This document shows, in pieces, positions 18,749 through 28,285 of a stretch of 64,000 nt of DNA. Source of the stretch: Pseudomonas fulva (GTDB lineage: Bacteria > Pseudomonadota > Gammaproteobacteria > Pseudomonadales > Pseudomonadaceae). The stretch lies in NCBI RefSeq assembly GCF_023517795.1, contig NZ_CP082928.1, positions 3,782,001-3,846,000 on the forward strand, read 5' to 3'. The notes under the pieces were generated by a model, which did no database searches, was not told the DNA's origin, and saw only the letters and a list, made by a program, of their open reading frames with translations. Each line of letters starts with the position of its first letter. Position 1 is the stretch's first letter. A program made the translations under genes and the position numbers.

Positions 18749-20014
18749 ATGATCTATCTGCGTCGTGTGTTCGGCAGCTGCCTGGCGGCTGGTTTGAGTG
18801 TTTCCGCCCAGGCCGAAGAGGGCGGCTTCATCGAGGGGGCTCACGCCGACCTGCAACTGCGTAATTACTTCTTCAGCCGCGACTACTCCGGCATCGTGGG
18901 CAGCAACCCGCAGTCCCGCACCCAGGAGTGGGCACAAGGCTTCATCTTCGATTTTCGCTCCGGCTACACCCAGGGCCCGCTGGGCTTCGGGGTCGATGTG
19001 CTGGGCCTGTATGGCATCAAGCTCGACAGCGGCCGTGGCCGGACCAGCAGCGGCCTGCTGCCGGTACACGATGGCCGCGCCGCCGATGAGTACGGGCGCC
19101 TGGGCGCGGCGCTCAAGGTCAAGCTGTCAGAGACCGAGCTGAAGGTCGGCGAGTTGCGGCCCCATCTGCCAGTGCTGGTGCACAGCGATCTGCGCCTGCT
19201 GCCGCCGACCTATCAGGGCGCCGCCCTGGTTTCCAACGAGATTCAGGGGCTGACCCTGCAGGCCGGGCAGATGCGTTCCACCAGCCTGCGCGACTCCACC
19301 GACCGCCAGGAGCTGTACGGGTTGATCAACGACCCCATCAACCCGGCGCGTATCGCCCGTTTCACCAGCGACCGTTTCAACTACCTGGGTGCCGATTACG
19401 CCTTCAATGCCAAGCGCACCAGCGTCGGTATCTGGCAGGCCCAGCTGGAGGATATCTACGCCCAGCGCTTCTACAGCCTCAAGCACGCCGAGCCGCTGGG
19501 CGACTGGACCCTGGGCGCCAACCTCGGCTACTTCGACACCCGCGACGAGGGGCGCAGCATCGCCGGCAAGCTGGATAACCAGTCGACCTATGCCTTGCTG
19601 TCGGCCAAACATGGCGGGCATACCTTCTACCTGGGCCACCAGCGTATCGACGGCGATGACGGTTTCATCCAGGTGGGCGCCAATACCAATCCCATGGGCA
19701 ATACCTTGCCCACCTACGAGTTTTCCGCGCCCGGCGAACGCTCCTGGCAGGTCCGTCACGACTACGACTTCGCCGCGCTCGGCATCCCCGGCCTGACCAG
19801 TACCCTGCGCTACGTGAAGGGTGACAGTGTGGAGACGGGAAGGGGGTTCGAGGGCAAGGACTGGGAGCGCGACCTGGACCTGGCGTACGTGGTGCAAAGT
19901 GGTGTGCTCAAGGGCGTGGGCCTGCGTTGGCGCAACGTCACCGCGCGCTCCAACTACCGCACCGACATCGACGAGAACCGGCTGATCGTCAGCTACACGC
20001 TGAGTCTTTTCTAG
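18749..20014 (+). CDS. nicP: OprD-family outer-membrane porin NicP
   Basis: A 421-residue porin with a signal peptide ([20 protein letters not shown], cleaved near QA-EE) and repeated beta-strand patterns. It begins [20 protein letters not shown] and ends with the C-terminal aromatic VSYTLSLF that outer-membrane proteins need. GGGGA lies before ATG 18749. It closes the nic operon and probably provides entry for pyridine carboxylates. Confidence 0.92.
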   Translation: MIYLRRVFGSCLAAGLSVSAQAEEGGFIEGAHADLQLRNYFFSRDYSGIVGSNPQSRTQEWAQGFIFDFRSGYTQGPLGFGVDVLGLYGIKLDSGRGRTSSGLLPVHDGRAADEYGRLGAALKVKLSETELKVGELRPHLPVLVHSDLRLLPPTYQGAALVSNEIQGLTLQAGQMRSTSLRDSTDRQELYGLINDPINPARIARFTSDRFNYLGADYAFNAKRTSVGIWQAQLEDIYAQRFYSLKHAEPLGDWTLGANLGYFDTRDEGRSIAGKLDNQSTYALLSAKHGGHTFYLGHQRIDGDDGFIQVGANTNPMGNTLPTYEFSAPGERSWQVRHDYDFAALGIPGLTSTLRYVKGDSVETGRGFEGKDWERDLDLAYVVQSGVLKGVGLRWRNVTARSNYRTDIDENRLIVSYTLSLF

Positions 20015-20204
20015 CCGCTCGAGCTGGCAGGAACGGCCGTTCGGCAGACCCGCAGCGGCCGGTCGCCATCACGGCCAATGCGCCGCTGCCGGTGCAGCCG
20101 TTGGTTCGGCGCTGGCCGGCGCCTGGCTCGGTGCCAGGCGCCCTTGGCCAGGCAACGCCAGGATCAGCAGCGCCTCGGCAGCCACGCCACCGGGCTGCGC
20201 CCGT

Positions 20205-21470
20205 TCACAGGCGGGCGACGTCGCCGTCCTGAGCGATCTCGGTCTCCTGCGCCCGTTCTTCCTGCCGCTGATCCGCGGCTTTCGGCGCGAAGCGCAGGAT
20301 CAGGCACGCCACGATGGCCGAAAGCAGCGAGCCGAGCATGATGCCGATCTTCGACTCCTCGACGAACGCCGGATAGCCCGGAAAGGCCAGGCCGCTGATG
20401 AACAGGCTCATGGTGAAGCCGATGCCGCAGAGCATCGATATCGCATAGATCTGCAGCCAGGTGCAGCCGCGAGGTTTCGCCGCCAGCCCGGATTTCACCG
20501 CCAGCACTACACCGCCGAAAACCCCGAGCTGCTTGCCGAGGAACAGGCCGGCGGCGATGCCCAGCGGCAGGGGGGCCAGCACGTCCGCCAGCGACAGGCC
20601 AGCGAAGGACACCCCGGCATTGGCGAAGCCGAAGGCCGGTACGATCAGCAACCCTACCCAGGGCGCGATCCCATGTTCCAGGCGGTGCAGGGGCGACTCG
20701 GCCGCATCCGGCTGGCCAGGCGTCGGAACGTAGGGGATCAGAAAGGCGCCCACGACACCGGCGATGGTGGCATGCACACCGGAAAGCAGGGTCACGTACC
20801 ACAGCAGGACCAGGCCGATCAGGTAGGGCCAGAGCACCATCACGCGCCTGCGGTTGAGCACCAGCAGGACGGCGATGATCAGGGCAGCGGCAAGCAGTGC
20901 ACCGAGCTTGATCGACGAGGTATAGAAGATCGCGATGATGGCCACGGCGCCCATGTCGTCGATGATCGCCACGGAGACCAGCATCAGCTTGAGCGACAGC
21001 GGCGCGTGTCGGCCCAGCAGGGCCAGGGCGCCAACGGCAAACGCGATATCGGTGGCGGCCGGAATGGCCCAGCCGTTGGTCAGCAGCGGATCACCGCGGG
21101 TGATCGCCAGGTAGATCAGTGCCGGCACCGCCATGCCCATCAAGGCGGGCAGGGCAGGCAAGCGGCGCTGCTCCCAGGACGAGAGCCGACCGTCCACCAG
21201 CTCACGCTTGATCTCCAGGCCGACCAGCAGAAAGAAGATCGCCATGAGGCCGTCGTTGATCCACAGGTGCAGCGTCATGGGCCCCAGCTTCTCGCTGAGT
21301 GCCGGGCCGGTTTCGGCATGCAGCAGGTGAAAGTACGCGCTTGCCAACGGGCTGTTGGCGACCATCACGGCAGCGGCGGCGGCGATCATCAGCAGCACGC
21401 CACCGGCGGCCTCGCTGGCGAGAAAACGCTTGAGCGCTGACGGCCCTGGGATTGATGACGATTGGGTCAT
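20205..21470 (-). CDS. nhaA: Na+/H+ antiporter NhaA
   Basis: A 421-residue inner-membrane antiporter. The ion-binding aspartate pair is seen in SVAIIDDMGAVAIIAI, and the proton-sensing acidic residue in AATDIAFAVGALALLG. About 12 membrane segments are predicted. Length is slightly above E. coli NhaA (388) because of an extended polar C-terminus rich in Glu and Gln (ADQRQEERAQETEIAQDGD). AGGAGA before ATG 21470 sets the start; the frame remains open upstream without another good site. No nhaR regulator is adjacent. Confidence 0.95.
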   Translation of the reverse strand: MTQSSSIPGPSALKRFLASEAAGGVLLMIAAAAAVMVANSPLASAYFHLLHAETGPALSEKLGPMTLHLWINDGLMAIFFLLVGLEIKRELVDGRLSSWEQRRLPALPALMGMAVPALIYLAITRGDPLLTNGWAIPAATDIAFAVGALALLGRHAPLSLKLMLVSVAIIDDMGAVAIIAIFYTSSIKLGALLAAALIIAVLLVLNRRRVMVLWPYLIGLVLLWYVTLLSGVHATIAGVVGAFLIPYVPTPGQPDAAESPLHRLEHGIAPWVGLLIVPAFGFANAGVSFAGLSLADVLAPLPLGIAAGLFLGKQLGVFGGVVLAVKSGLAAKPRGCTWLQIYAISMLCGIGFTMSLFISGLAFPGYPAFVEESKIGIMLGSLLSAIVACLILRFAPKAADQRQEERAQETEIAQDGDVARL

Positions 21471-22167
21471 GCAGGGTTCTCCTTTGACGAACGAAAGCGG
21501 GCGCCGTGCGGCCGTGAGCAGGCGGCATCGGCTGGACGACGGACACAGCGAAGCACCGGCCAGCTGCAGTGCTGCCAGGTGCGCAAGATGAGGGAGAGCA
21601 GGTTGGCGGGGTGTGCCCGGAGAGGCTTCTCGGAAGCGGGGCATTGCCAAGGAAAACGGGACTGCTGCATGGTCTGGAAGCCTTACGGAAAACGACGGGT
21701 CGTTCTCCGTATACGGGGCAGGCCCCGGGCGCACGCAGCACACGCCTTTGGAGTGGGATACTACCGCCGGTGTGGTGGGTGTTTCAACCCGGCAGGATTG
21801 CAGGCTGTTTCAGTTGGCCCGGCACTGGCGCCTGGCGAGCCCTGGCCATGGCCGGTGACGACACGCCACGCCCGGTGCCGAGGGCGCGAAGCGTGTGGCC
21901 CATGACCGAAGGCGCGACTGCCACATTCGAGCACACGAAGTGCATGCATGGCGATCCGCGTGGGCCAGGTTGCTTGCCGGTCGCAGGCGGGCGTTGGCCA
22001 CCTGCCATGCCTCGCCAACGCTTGTCACGACCAGGCGTGATGGCCAGCTTTCCGAGACGCTGAAATCCGACCATACTGAGACGAGAAGACCCGCACCCTA
22101 ACGCGTTCCCCACCTTCAACTTGAACGAGCCCGCAGACAGAGATGCTGCAGCCGTCGGGAGATCCAT
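21471..22167. other. Long intergenic region upstream of nhaA
   Basis: About 700 bases without a supported gene between nhaA and the divergent hybrid kinase. It contains a strong inverted repeat at 21684-21711, described separately. The rest shows no recognised RNA or repeat. Confidence 0.5.
21684..21711. promoter_or_regulatory. 28-base inverted repeat upstream of nhaA
   Basis: TACGGAAAACGAC and GTCGTTCTCCGTA are arms of 13 bases separated by GG, with 12 of 13 positions complementary. The near absence of a loop argues for a protein-binding operator more than an RNA hairpin. It lies 214 bases upstream of the nhaA start. Confidence 0.45.
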
Positions 22168-24777
22168 TTGCTGACCGTTCCGATGGATCTGATGGGTGAC
22201 GACCGCCTCGTTCATGTGTTGCGTGCCAGCGAGCGGCTGGCCAGGGCGGCATCGGTCGACCAGGTCGTCGCCATCCTGCGCGACACGGCGCGCGCCACGG
22301 TGGGCGCCGAGGGTATTGCAGTGGTCATCGAAAACGAAGGCTGCTGTTCCTACGTGGCCGAAGATGCGGTCTCGCCGCTCTGGCAGGGCCAGAGCTTCCC
22401 GTCCGAGCAGTGTATTTCCGGCTGGGCGATGCATAACTGCCAGACGGTCGTGATCCGCGACGTTCGCCTCGACCCGCGCATCCCCCAGGCGGCCTATGCG
22501 GCGACCTTCGTGCGTAGCCTGGTGATGGTGCCCATCGGCAGGCCGGTGCCCATCGCAGCGCTTGGTGCGTACTGGTCCGACGTCCACGATCCTCCCGCCG
22601 AGACCATCAGGCGCCTGGAAAGCCTGGCGCAATTGGCAACCATCGCCATCGAGAACGCCCGCCTGACCCAGGCGCGCAATCGTGAGGTCGCCATCGGTGC
22701 CGCGCAGAAACGCATCCTCGAGCTGGCGGTGGAAGAAACGCCGTTGAACGTCACGCTGGAGGCGATCGTCCGCGAGGTGGAGGGGCTGTCCGTGTCCGGT
22801 TTCCTGGGCGGCATCCTGCTGCTCGATGAGGGGGGCGGGCATCTGGCCCATTGCGCGGGGCCGAGCCTGCCCAGCGCCTACAAGGAAGCCAGCGACCGCA
22901 TCGCCATCGACCCGGGCGCCGTGACCGCACTGGCCGACATCGGCAATGACCCGAACTGGGCCGCTTTGCGGGATCTGGCCCGCGGCCAGGGTCTGCACCT
23001 TTGCTGCTCGATCCCGATCCGTTCGGCACAAGCCGCGCTGCTCGGTGCCTTCGTTCTCTACCACCACGAGCGCCGCGAGCCGTTGCCGGCGGATATCGAA
23101 ATCATCGACTTCGTGGTTCACACCGTGGGGCTGACCGTGCACCGTGCGCGTACGGATTCGGCGATTCGTATCAGCGAAGCCAGGCTGCGCCTGGCGGTCG
23201 ACCACGCCGATGTCGGTTTCTGGGATGTGGATTTCGTTCGCAACACGCTGGTCTGGCCGGCCCAGACCAAGGCGATGTTCGGCATCTCGGCTGACGTGGA
23301 GGTCACCCTGCAGGACTTCTACGACGGTCTGCACCCCGAGGATCGCGACGCGACGATCAGTGCCTTCGTGGCGGCCGCCGACCCTGAACGACGCGCCCTC
23401 TACGAAGTCGACTACCGCACCATCGGCCGCGAGGACGGCGTGGTGCGCTGGGTCGCGGCCAAGGGGCGAGGGGTGTTCGACGCCGCCGGCGTCTGCCTGC
23501 GCGTGACCGGTACGGCCATCGAAATCACTGCCCGCAAGGTTGCCGAGGAGGAGTTGCGCGAGCTCAACGACACCCTGGAAAGACGAATCGCCGAGGCGAT
23601 TGCCGAACGGGAGGAGGTCCAGAAAGCGTTGCGCCAGAGCCAGAAGATGGAAGCGATGGGGCAGCTGACCGGCGGCGTCGCCCATGACTTCAACAACCTG
23701 CTCACCCCGATCGTCGGCACCCTGGACATGCTGCAGCGGCATGGCGTGGGGGGCGAACGGGAGCAGCGGCTCATTTCCGGCGCCATGCAGTCGGCCGAGC
23801 GCGCCACCACCCTGGTGCAGCGGTTGCTGGCCTTCGCGCGCCGTCAGCCGTTGCAGACGGTGCCGGTCGATGTGGCCAAGCTGGTCAGTGACATGGGCGA
23901 CCTGCTGGCCAGCACCACCGGGCCGCAAATCAAGGTGGTCATCGATGCGCCGGAAAACCTGCCCGCCGCCATCGCCGATCAGAACCAGCTCGAGATGGCG
24001 TTGCTCAATCTCTCCGTAAACGCCCGTGACGCCATGCTCGAGGGCGGCACGATTCGTATCTCGGTCGGTATGGAGTCGGTCGCCGAGGGCCACCGTTCCA
24101 AACTCCCTGCCGGTCACTACCTGTGCCTGTCCGTTGCCGATACCGGCACCGGCATGGACGCGGCAACCCTGGCCCGCGCGGTGGAGCCGTTCTTTTCCAC
24201 CAAGGGCGTGGGCAAGGGGACGGGGCTCGGTCTTTCCATGGTGCACGGGCTGGCATCCCAGCTGAACGGCGCGCTGACCATCCAGAGCGCGCCCGGCCTC
24301 GGCACGAGCGTCGAGCTGTGGTTGCCGCGCAGCGCCGCCGAGCCGGCCGCCGGGTTGCGCATCGTCGAGGCCGCCGAGCCTCGCCAGACGCGCGGTACGG
24401 CGCTGCTGGTCGATGATGAGGACCTGGTACGGGCCAGCACCTCGTACATGCTGGCCGAACTGGGCTATCGCGTGGTCGAGGCGGCCTGTGGCGAAGAGGC
24501 CATGCAGCGGGTGGCCAGCGGCGAGCCCTTCGACCTGCTGGTCACCGATCACCTGATGCCGGGCATCAATGGCACCGATCTGGCGCGCATGGTGCGCACC
24601 TCCCGGCCTGGAATCGCGATCCTGCTGGTGTCCGGCTATGCGGAGCGTGAGGGCCTGGACCCGGAGCTGCCACGCCTGACCAAGCCGTTTCGCAAGAGCG
24701 AACTCGCCGCAAGCCTCGCTCAGCTTCGCGGCGAATCCTGGGACGAAGCGCCCGCGGCCGTGGTCTCGGCGCCCTGA
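22168..24777 (+). CDS. Hybrid sensor histidine kinase (GAF-GAF-PAS-HK-REC)
   Basis: An 869-residue cytoplasmic hybrid kinase with no membrane segment. The order is two GAF-like domains (about 15-165 and 175-325), a PAS/PAC unit (about 335-460), a coiled linker, a HisKA-type domain with phospho-acceptor His506 in GGVAHDFNNLL, an HATPase domain (NARDAMLEGG, DTGTGMD, KGTGLGLSMVHG) and a C-terminal receiver with Asp794 in LLVTDHLMPG. The likely start is TTG 22168 because GGGAG (22157-22161) is correctly spaced; ATG 22183 lacks a site. No separate response regulator is adjacent, so phosphotransfer may end in its own receiver or in an unlinked partner. Confidence 0.88.
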   Translation: MLTVPMDLMGDDRLVHVLRASERLARAASVDQVVAILRDTARATVGAEGIAVVIENEGCCSYVAEDAVSPLWQGQSFPSEQCISGWAMHNCQTVVIRDVRLDPRIPQAAYAATFVRSLVMVPIGRPVPIAALGAYWSDVHDPPAETIRRLESLAQLATIAIENARLTQARNREVAIGAAQKRILELAVEETPLNVTLEAIVREVEGLSVSGFLGGILLLDEGGGHLAHCAGPSLPSAYKEASDRIAIDPGAVTALADIGNDPNWAALRDLARGQGLHLCCSIPIRSAQAALLGAFVLYHHERREPLPADIEIIDFVVHTVGLTVHRARTDSAIRISEARLRLAVDHADVGFWDVDFVRNTLVWPAQTKAMFGISADVEVTLQDFYDGLHPEDRDATISAFVAAADPERRALYEVDYRTIGREDGVVRWVAAKGRGVFDAAGVCLRVTGTAIEITARKVAEEELRELNDTLERRIAEAIAEREEVQKALRQSQKMEAMGQLTGGVAHDFNNLLTPIVGTLDMLQRHGVGGEREQRLISGAMQSAERATTLVQRLLAFARRQPLQTVPVDVAKLVSDMGDLLASTTGPQIKVVIDAPENLPAAIADQNQLEMALLNLSVNARDAMLEGGTIRISVGMESVAEGHRSKLPAGHYLCLSVADTGTGMDAATLARAVEPFFSTKGVGKGTGLGLSMVHGLASQLNGALTIQSAPGLGTSVELWLPRSAAEPAAGLRIVEAAEPRQTRGTALLVDDEDLVRASTSYMLAELGYRVVEAACGEEAMQRVASGEPFDLLVTDHLMPGINGTDLARMVRTSRPGIAILLVSGYAEREGLDPELPRLTKPFRKSELAASLAQLRGESWDEAPAAVVSAP

Positions 24778-24881
24778 ATTCTCCGCGGACGGCGCCTCGT
24801 GCACTGCCGCGGGCGGGGCCCATGGCGCTGCCGGTCAACTGTCCGGAGCGCGTGCTCGCCACTGCAAGGGATCGGTGCCGG

Positions 24882-25985
24882 CTAGGTCGGTCTGTCCCGT
24901 TTCGCCGGACTTGGGGGCTCTGCCGCGGTCAGGCGGATGATTTGCCGGGCGAAGAATGCTCCGGTGAGGATCACGCCGAACAGTCTCAGCGTCTGCATGG
25001 CCAGGACCAGGCCGGCATCGGAATGGGTTTCCACCGCGATGATCGCCATCGCATCGAGCCCACCCGGGCTGGTGGCCAGGTACATGGACAGGAAATCCGT
25101 TCCGGTCAGCGAGGCGAGCAGCCAGGCGAGTCCGGCGCAGAGCAGGATCAGCACCAGGGCGCCGACGATCATCGCTGGCAGGCGTCGCCAGACATGACTC
25201 AGCGTCTCGCGGTCGAAGCGCAAGCCGATGTAGCAGCCGATGGCCGCGTAGCCGAATGCCAGCAGCTCGCTGGGCAGGGTGATGGTCAGCATGCCGGCCA
25301 ACTGCAGGGCGGCGCCGAGCAGCAGTGGTACCAACAAGGCCCCGGCGGGTAGAAACGCAGCGGCGACGACGCCGGCCAGGATCACGCCGATGCCCAGGGC
25401 CAGATCCCCATGGCTCGTCAGCGGCGCGTTGGCGATGGCCTGGCTGACGCCGCTCGTCGCCCCCAGCCAATGGCTGACCAGGGCGCCCGCCATCACCACG
25501 CACACCACCCGCACGTACTGCATGGTGGCCACCAGGCGTGAGTCGGCGCCGTAGTCCTCGGCCATGGCCACCATCGCGGATGCGGCGCCCGGCGCCGTTC
25601 CCCAGGCGGCGGTATTGGCGGAAATACCGCCGAACCGCACGGTTCCCAGGCCCACCAGCGCACTCAGGCAGACGGTCAGCAGCGTCGCGAACAGCATGAT
25701 GTGCCAGGAGGTGGCCAGCGACACCAGGACCGACCAGGTCATGGTGTGGGCGACGAGCAGGCCCACGCAGCCCTGGCCGAACCTGAAGACGTGCTTGTGC
25801 AGGCGCAGCCCCGCGCCGCACACGCCGAAGACGATGGCCACCAGCATGGGCCCCAGAAACAGGCCTGCCGGTACCCCGACGGCATGCAGGGCGTGCCCGG
25901 CAATCGCGGCGCAGAGGACCAGGGCCAGCCAGCGCAGTGCCTGGGCGGGCCATGGGAGAAGGTTGTGTTGCGCTGGCATTGGCAT
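24882..25985 (-). CDS. AbrB-family membrane transporter (PF05145 type)
   Basis: A roughly 367-residue inner-membrane protein with about ten hydrophobic segments arranged as two similar halves, typical of the AbrB/ammonia-monooxygenase-related family. Recognisable phrases are GLFLGPMLVAIVFG near the start, GTAPGAASAMVAMAEDYGAD midway and the repeat-like SPGGLDAMAIIAVETHSD in the second half. Substrate unknown. Starts possible at GTG 25997, ATG 25985 or ATG 25979. Divergent from a LysR regulator that probably controls it. Confidence 0.82.
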   Translation of the reverse strand: MPMPAQHNLLPWPAQALRWLALVLCAAIAGHALHAVGVPAGLFLGPMLVAIVFGVCGAGLRLHKHVFRFGQGCVGLLVAHTMTWSVLVSLATSWHIMLFATLLTVCLSALVGLGTVRFGGISANTAAWGTAPGAASAMVAMAEDYGADSRLVATMQYVRVVCVVMAGALVSHWLGATSGVSQAIANAPLTSHGDLALGIGVILAGVVAAAFLPAGALLVPLLLGAALQLAGMLTITLPSELLAFGYAAIGCYIGLRFDRETLSHVWRRLPAMIVGALVLILLCAGLAWLLASLTGTDFLSMYLATSPGGLDAMAIIAVETHSDAGLVLAMQTLRLFGVILTGAFFARQIIRLTAAEPPSPAKRDRPT

Positions 25986-26060
25986 TCCGACGATCACGCG
26001 CGTTAGCGCTTCGAGGCAAATTATCGACAGGCTGATTCATCACGTCTATTTTCTAATCTT

Positions 26061-26073
26061 TTATGAACGATAA
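26061..26073. promoter_or_regulatory. LysR-type T-N11-A site
   Basis: TTATGAACGATAA is an inverted repeat (TTAT/ATAA) with T-N11-A geometry, 16 bases before the LysR gene and in the promoter space shared with the divergent membrane protein. It fits autoregulation and control of that neighbour. Confidence 0.5.
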
Positions 26074-26089
26074 CTTTTGTGAATGAATC

Positions 26090-26992
26090 ATGGACCTGCG
26101 CGACCTCAGCTACTTCGAAACCATTGCCGAAATCGGCCACCTGGGGCGGGCTGCCGACAAGCTGAACCGCAGCCAGCCGGCCTTGACCAAGAGCATCCAG
26201 CGGCTCGAGGAGTCGCTCGGCGCGCGGCTGTTCCAACGTGATGGCCGGGGTATCAGGCTGACCGAAGTGGGTGAGCTGCTACTGATCAGAAGCAGGCAGC
26301 TGCAGGCGAGCGTTTCCGAGACGCGACGCGAGGTGCACGACCTGGCCAACGGGCTGATCGGTAACGTGCGCCTGGGATGTGCAGCCAGCATGGCCGAATA
26401 CCTGCTGCCGCAGCTGGCCGCCTCCCTGCTGGAGCGGGCGCCCGAGGTCAGGCTGAGCCTGTCGATCGGCCAGGATGACGTGTTGAAAAGCTCGCTCAGA
26501 TCCGGGCAACTGGACGCGATCATCAGCCCCCTGCATGCCCAGGACCCGCAGTTCGTGACCTATCCGATCCTGGAGGACGAGGCGGTGGTGGTGGCCAGCG
26601 TCGACCATCCGATTTTCGCCGCGCCATACGGCCTTGCCGATTTGACCCGCTACCGCTGGATACTGCCGTCGCCGGCGGTTTCTTCCAGGCGCTGGGTCGA
26701 CAACCTGTTCGCCGTGCACAAGTTGGCGGCACCTGTGGTGCAGATCGAAACCAACACCATCTCCATGCTTCCCAGGCTGATCGCCCGCACCCATCTGTTG
26801 AGCTTTCTGGCCAGGGAAACGCTGCAGTTCAGCCAGGGCATGAACAGGCTGCGGGAAGTGCAGTTGCCTGAAACGACCATGCAACGAACCGTGGCGGTGA
26901 CCGTCCGGGCGGGAGGCTATCTGCCCTCGGCGGCGGCCACCCTGGTCTCGATGCTGCGCGAGAACGGCCGCCGGTTCTTCAGTGGCGACTGA
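26090..26992 (+). CDS. LysR-family transcriptional regulator
   Basis: A 300-residue regulator. The N-terminal winged helix-turn-helix (1-60) reads LSYFETIAEIGHLGRAADKL and SQPALTKSIQRLEESLG, followed by a periplasmic-binding-protein-like effector domain (about 90-295). Divergent from the AbrB-family transporter, the usual setting for a LysR regulator and its target. Effector unknown. Confidence 0.88.
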   Translation: MDLRDLSYFETIAEIGHLGRAADKLNRSQPALTKSIQRLEESLGARLFQRDGRGIRLTEVGELLLIRSRQLQASVSETRREVHDLANGLIGNVRLGCAASMAEYLLPQLAASLLERAPEVRLSLSIGQDDVLKSSLRSGQLDAIISPLHAQDPQFVTYPILEDEAVVVASVDHPIFAAPYGLADLTRYRWILPSPAVSSRRWVDNLFAVHKLAAPVVQIETNTISMLPRLIARTHLLSFLARETLQFSQGMNRLREVQLPETTMQRTVAVTVRAGGYLPSAAATLVSMLRENGRRFFSGD

Positions 26993-27044
26993 ATGACCAT
27001 CGAGTAGCCGGGCGCCATTGCCGACGTTTTTCTCCAGCGAGCGC

Positions 27045-27072
27045 TTGACGAGGTAGAACGATCGTTCTACCT
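27045..27072. promoter_or_regulatory. Perfect 22-bp palindrome overlapping the tetR promoter
   Basis: A perfect palindrome spans 27051-27072, with half-site AGGTAGAACGA, directly adjoining a TTGACG -35-like box (27045-27050) and 7 bases before the TetR start. The position implies autorepression. Confidence 0.75.
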
Positions 27073-27079
27073 TAAGGCC

Positions 27080-27649
27080 ATGAACAAGACGACGACCGAT
27101 ACCCGCGAAAAGATCCTGGCCAGCGCCGAGCAGCTCATCTATCGGAACGGAATTCATGCCACCGGCATGGACCTTCTGGTGAGAACGTCGGGCGTCGCCC
27201 GGAAAAGCATCTATCGCTACTTCATGACCAAGGACGAAGTGGCCGAAGCCGCGCTGAAAGCGCGGGATATCCGCTGGATGTACTGGTTCAGAACCGAGTG
27301 CGACAAAGGGGCTACGCCCCAGGCCCGCATCCTGAGCATGTTCACCGTGCTCAAGGGCTGGTTCGAATCCGAGGGCTTCTGCGGGTGTGCGTTCATCAAC
27401 ACGGCGGGGGAGGTGGGCGACCCCGATGACCCCATCCGTCAGCTCGCCAGGCTGCACAAACAGAAATTGCTGGATTACACGCTCGAGTTGACCGGGCAAT
27501 TGAATATCGAGCACCCGCAGGCACTGGCCAAGCAGTTGCTGGTATTGATCGAGGGCGCGATCACCATGGCACGTGTGATGGGTGATTACAGCGCCGCCGA
27601 CAGCGCAAGGGATGTTGCGCAGCTGTTGTTAGAACAGGCCTCGCCCTGA
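27080..27649 (+). CDS. TetR/AcrR-family repressor
   Basis: A 189-residue repressor with N-terminal helix-turn-helix ([27 protein letters not shown], about 28-54) and a ligand domain containing [16 protein letters not shown], a cysteine-bearing segment typical of electrophile-responsive relatives. It is followed 61 bases later by the DUF1348 gene, likely co-transcribed, and then by a decayed decarboxylase-family gene and a dehydrogenase. The inducer may be a reactive aldehyde or quinone; this is inference from neighbours. Confidence 0.85.
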   Translation: MNKTTTDTREKILASAEQLIYRNGIHATGMDLLVRTSGVARKSIYRYFMTKDEVAEAALKARDIRWMYWFRTECDKGATPQARILSMFTVLKGWFESEGFCGCAFINTAGEVGDPDDPIRQLARLHKQKLLDYTLELTGQLNIEHPQALAKQLLVLIEGAITMARVMGDYSAADSARDVAQLLLEQASP

Positions 27650-27710
27650 CGACCTGAGCTTCAAAGACGTTACCCCAACCGATCTATCCACGTTGCCTGG
27701 AGGCACTACC

Positions 27711-28187
27711 ATGCCTGATGCCCAAACTCGCCCGCCACTTCCGCCGTTCACCCGCGAAACCGCGATCGAGAAAGTACGACTCGCCGAAGATGGCTGGAAC
27801 AGCCGCGATGCCGAAAAGGTCTCGCTCGCCTATACGCTGGACACCAAGTGGCGTAACCGCGCCGAGTTCGCGACCAACCGCGAGGAGGCCAAGGGCTTTC
27901 TCACCCGCAAATGGGAGAAAGAGCTGGACTATCGCCTGATCAAGGAGCTGTGGGCCTTCACCGACAACCGCATCGCCGTGCGCTACGCCTACGAATGGCA
28001 CGATGACTCGGGCAACTGGTTCCGTTCCTACGGCAACGAAAACTGGGAGTTCGCAGCCGATGGCCTGATGCACCGCCGCTTCGCCTGCATCAACGACATG
28101 CCCATCAAGGAAAGCGAGCGCAAGTTCCACTGGCCACTCGGCCGCCGCCCGGACGATCACCCGGGGCTGACGGAACTGGGTTTGTAA
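27711..28187 (+). CDS. DUF1348 / SnoaL-like (NTF2 fold) protein
   Basis: A 158-residue protein of the DUF1348 family with an NTF2/SnoaL-like fold. Typical phrases are [45 protein letters not shown] and NGNWE-like SYGNENWEF. Function of the family is not established. TGGAGG (27698-27703) precedes ATG 27711 at seven bases; an earlier in-frame ATG at 27693 overlaps that site. Confidence 0.88.
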   Translation: MPDAQTRPPLPPFTRETAIEKVRLAEDGWNSRDAEKVSLAYTLDTKWRNRAEFATNREEAKGFLTRKWEKELDYRLIKELWAFTDNRIAVRYAYEWHDDSGNWFRSYGNENWEFAADGLMHRRFACINDMPIKESERKFHWPLGRRPDDHPGLTELGL

Positions 28188-28206
28188 GCATCAGCCTGCC
28201 GGACAG

Positions 28207-28233
28207 GCCCCCGACGGTCGTGCTGTCGGGGGC
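28207..28233 (+). terminator. Terminator-like hairpin after DUF1348 gene
   Basis: GCCCCCGAC (28207-28215) pairs perfectly with GTCGGGGGC (28225-28233) around a nine-base loop, 20 bases after the stop codon. No T-run follows, so it may act as an mRNA 3' stabiliser or weak terminator. Confidence 0.5.
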
Positions 28234-28285
28234 GTCAACCGCGCCGCGGAGTGCCTGCCGCTGTAGCAGGACGCCATGGCGGACC

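Noticed and set aside
20031..20042. Palindrome GAACGGCCGTTC after nicP as a terminator
   Set aside because: A 12-base palindrome with no loop and no T-run; too weak to call a terminator.
21784..24804. A 1006-residue minus-strand frame opposite the first hybrid kinase
   Set aside because: Antisense shadow; composition typical of complementary-strand reading, no recognisable domain, no ribosome site.
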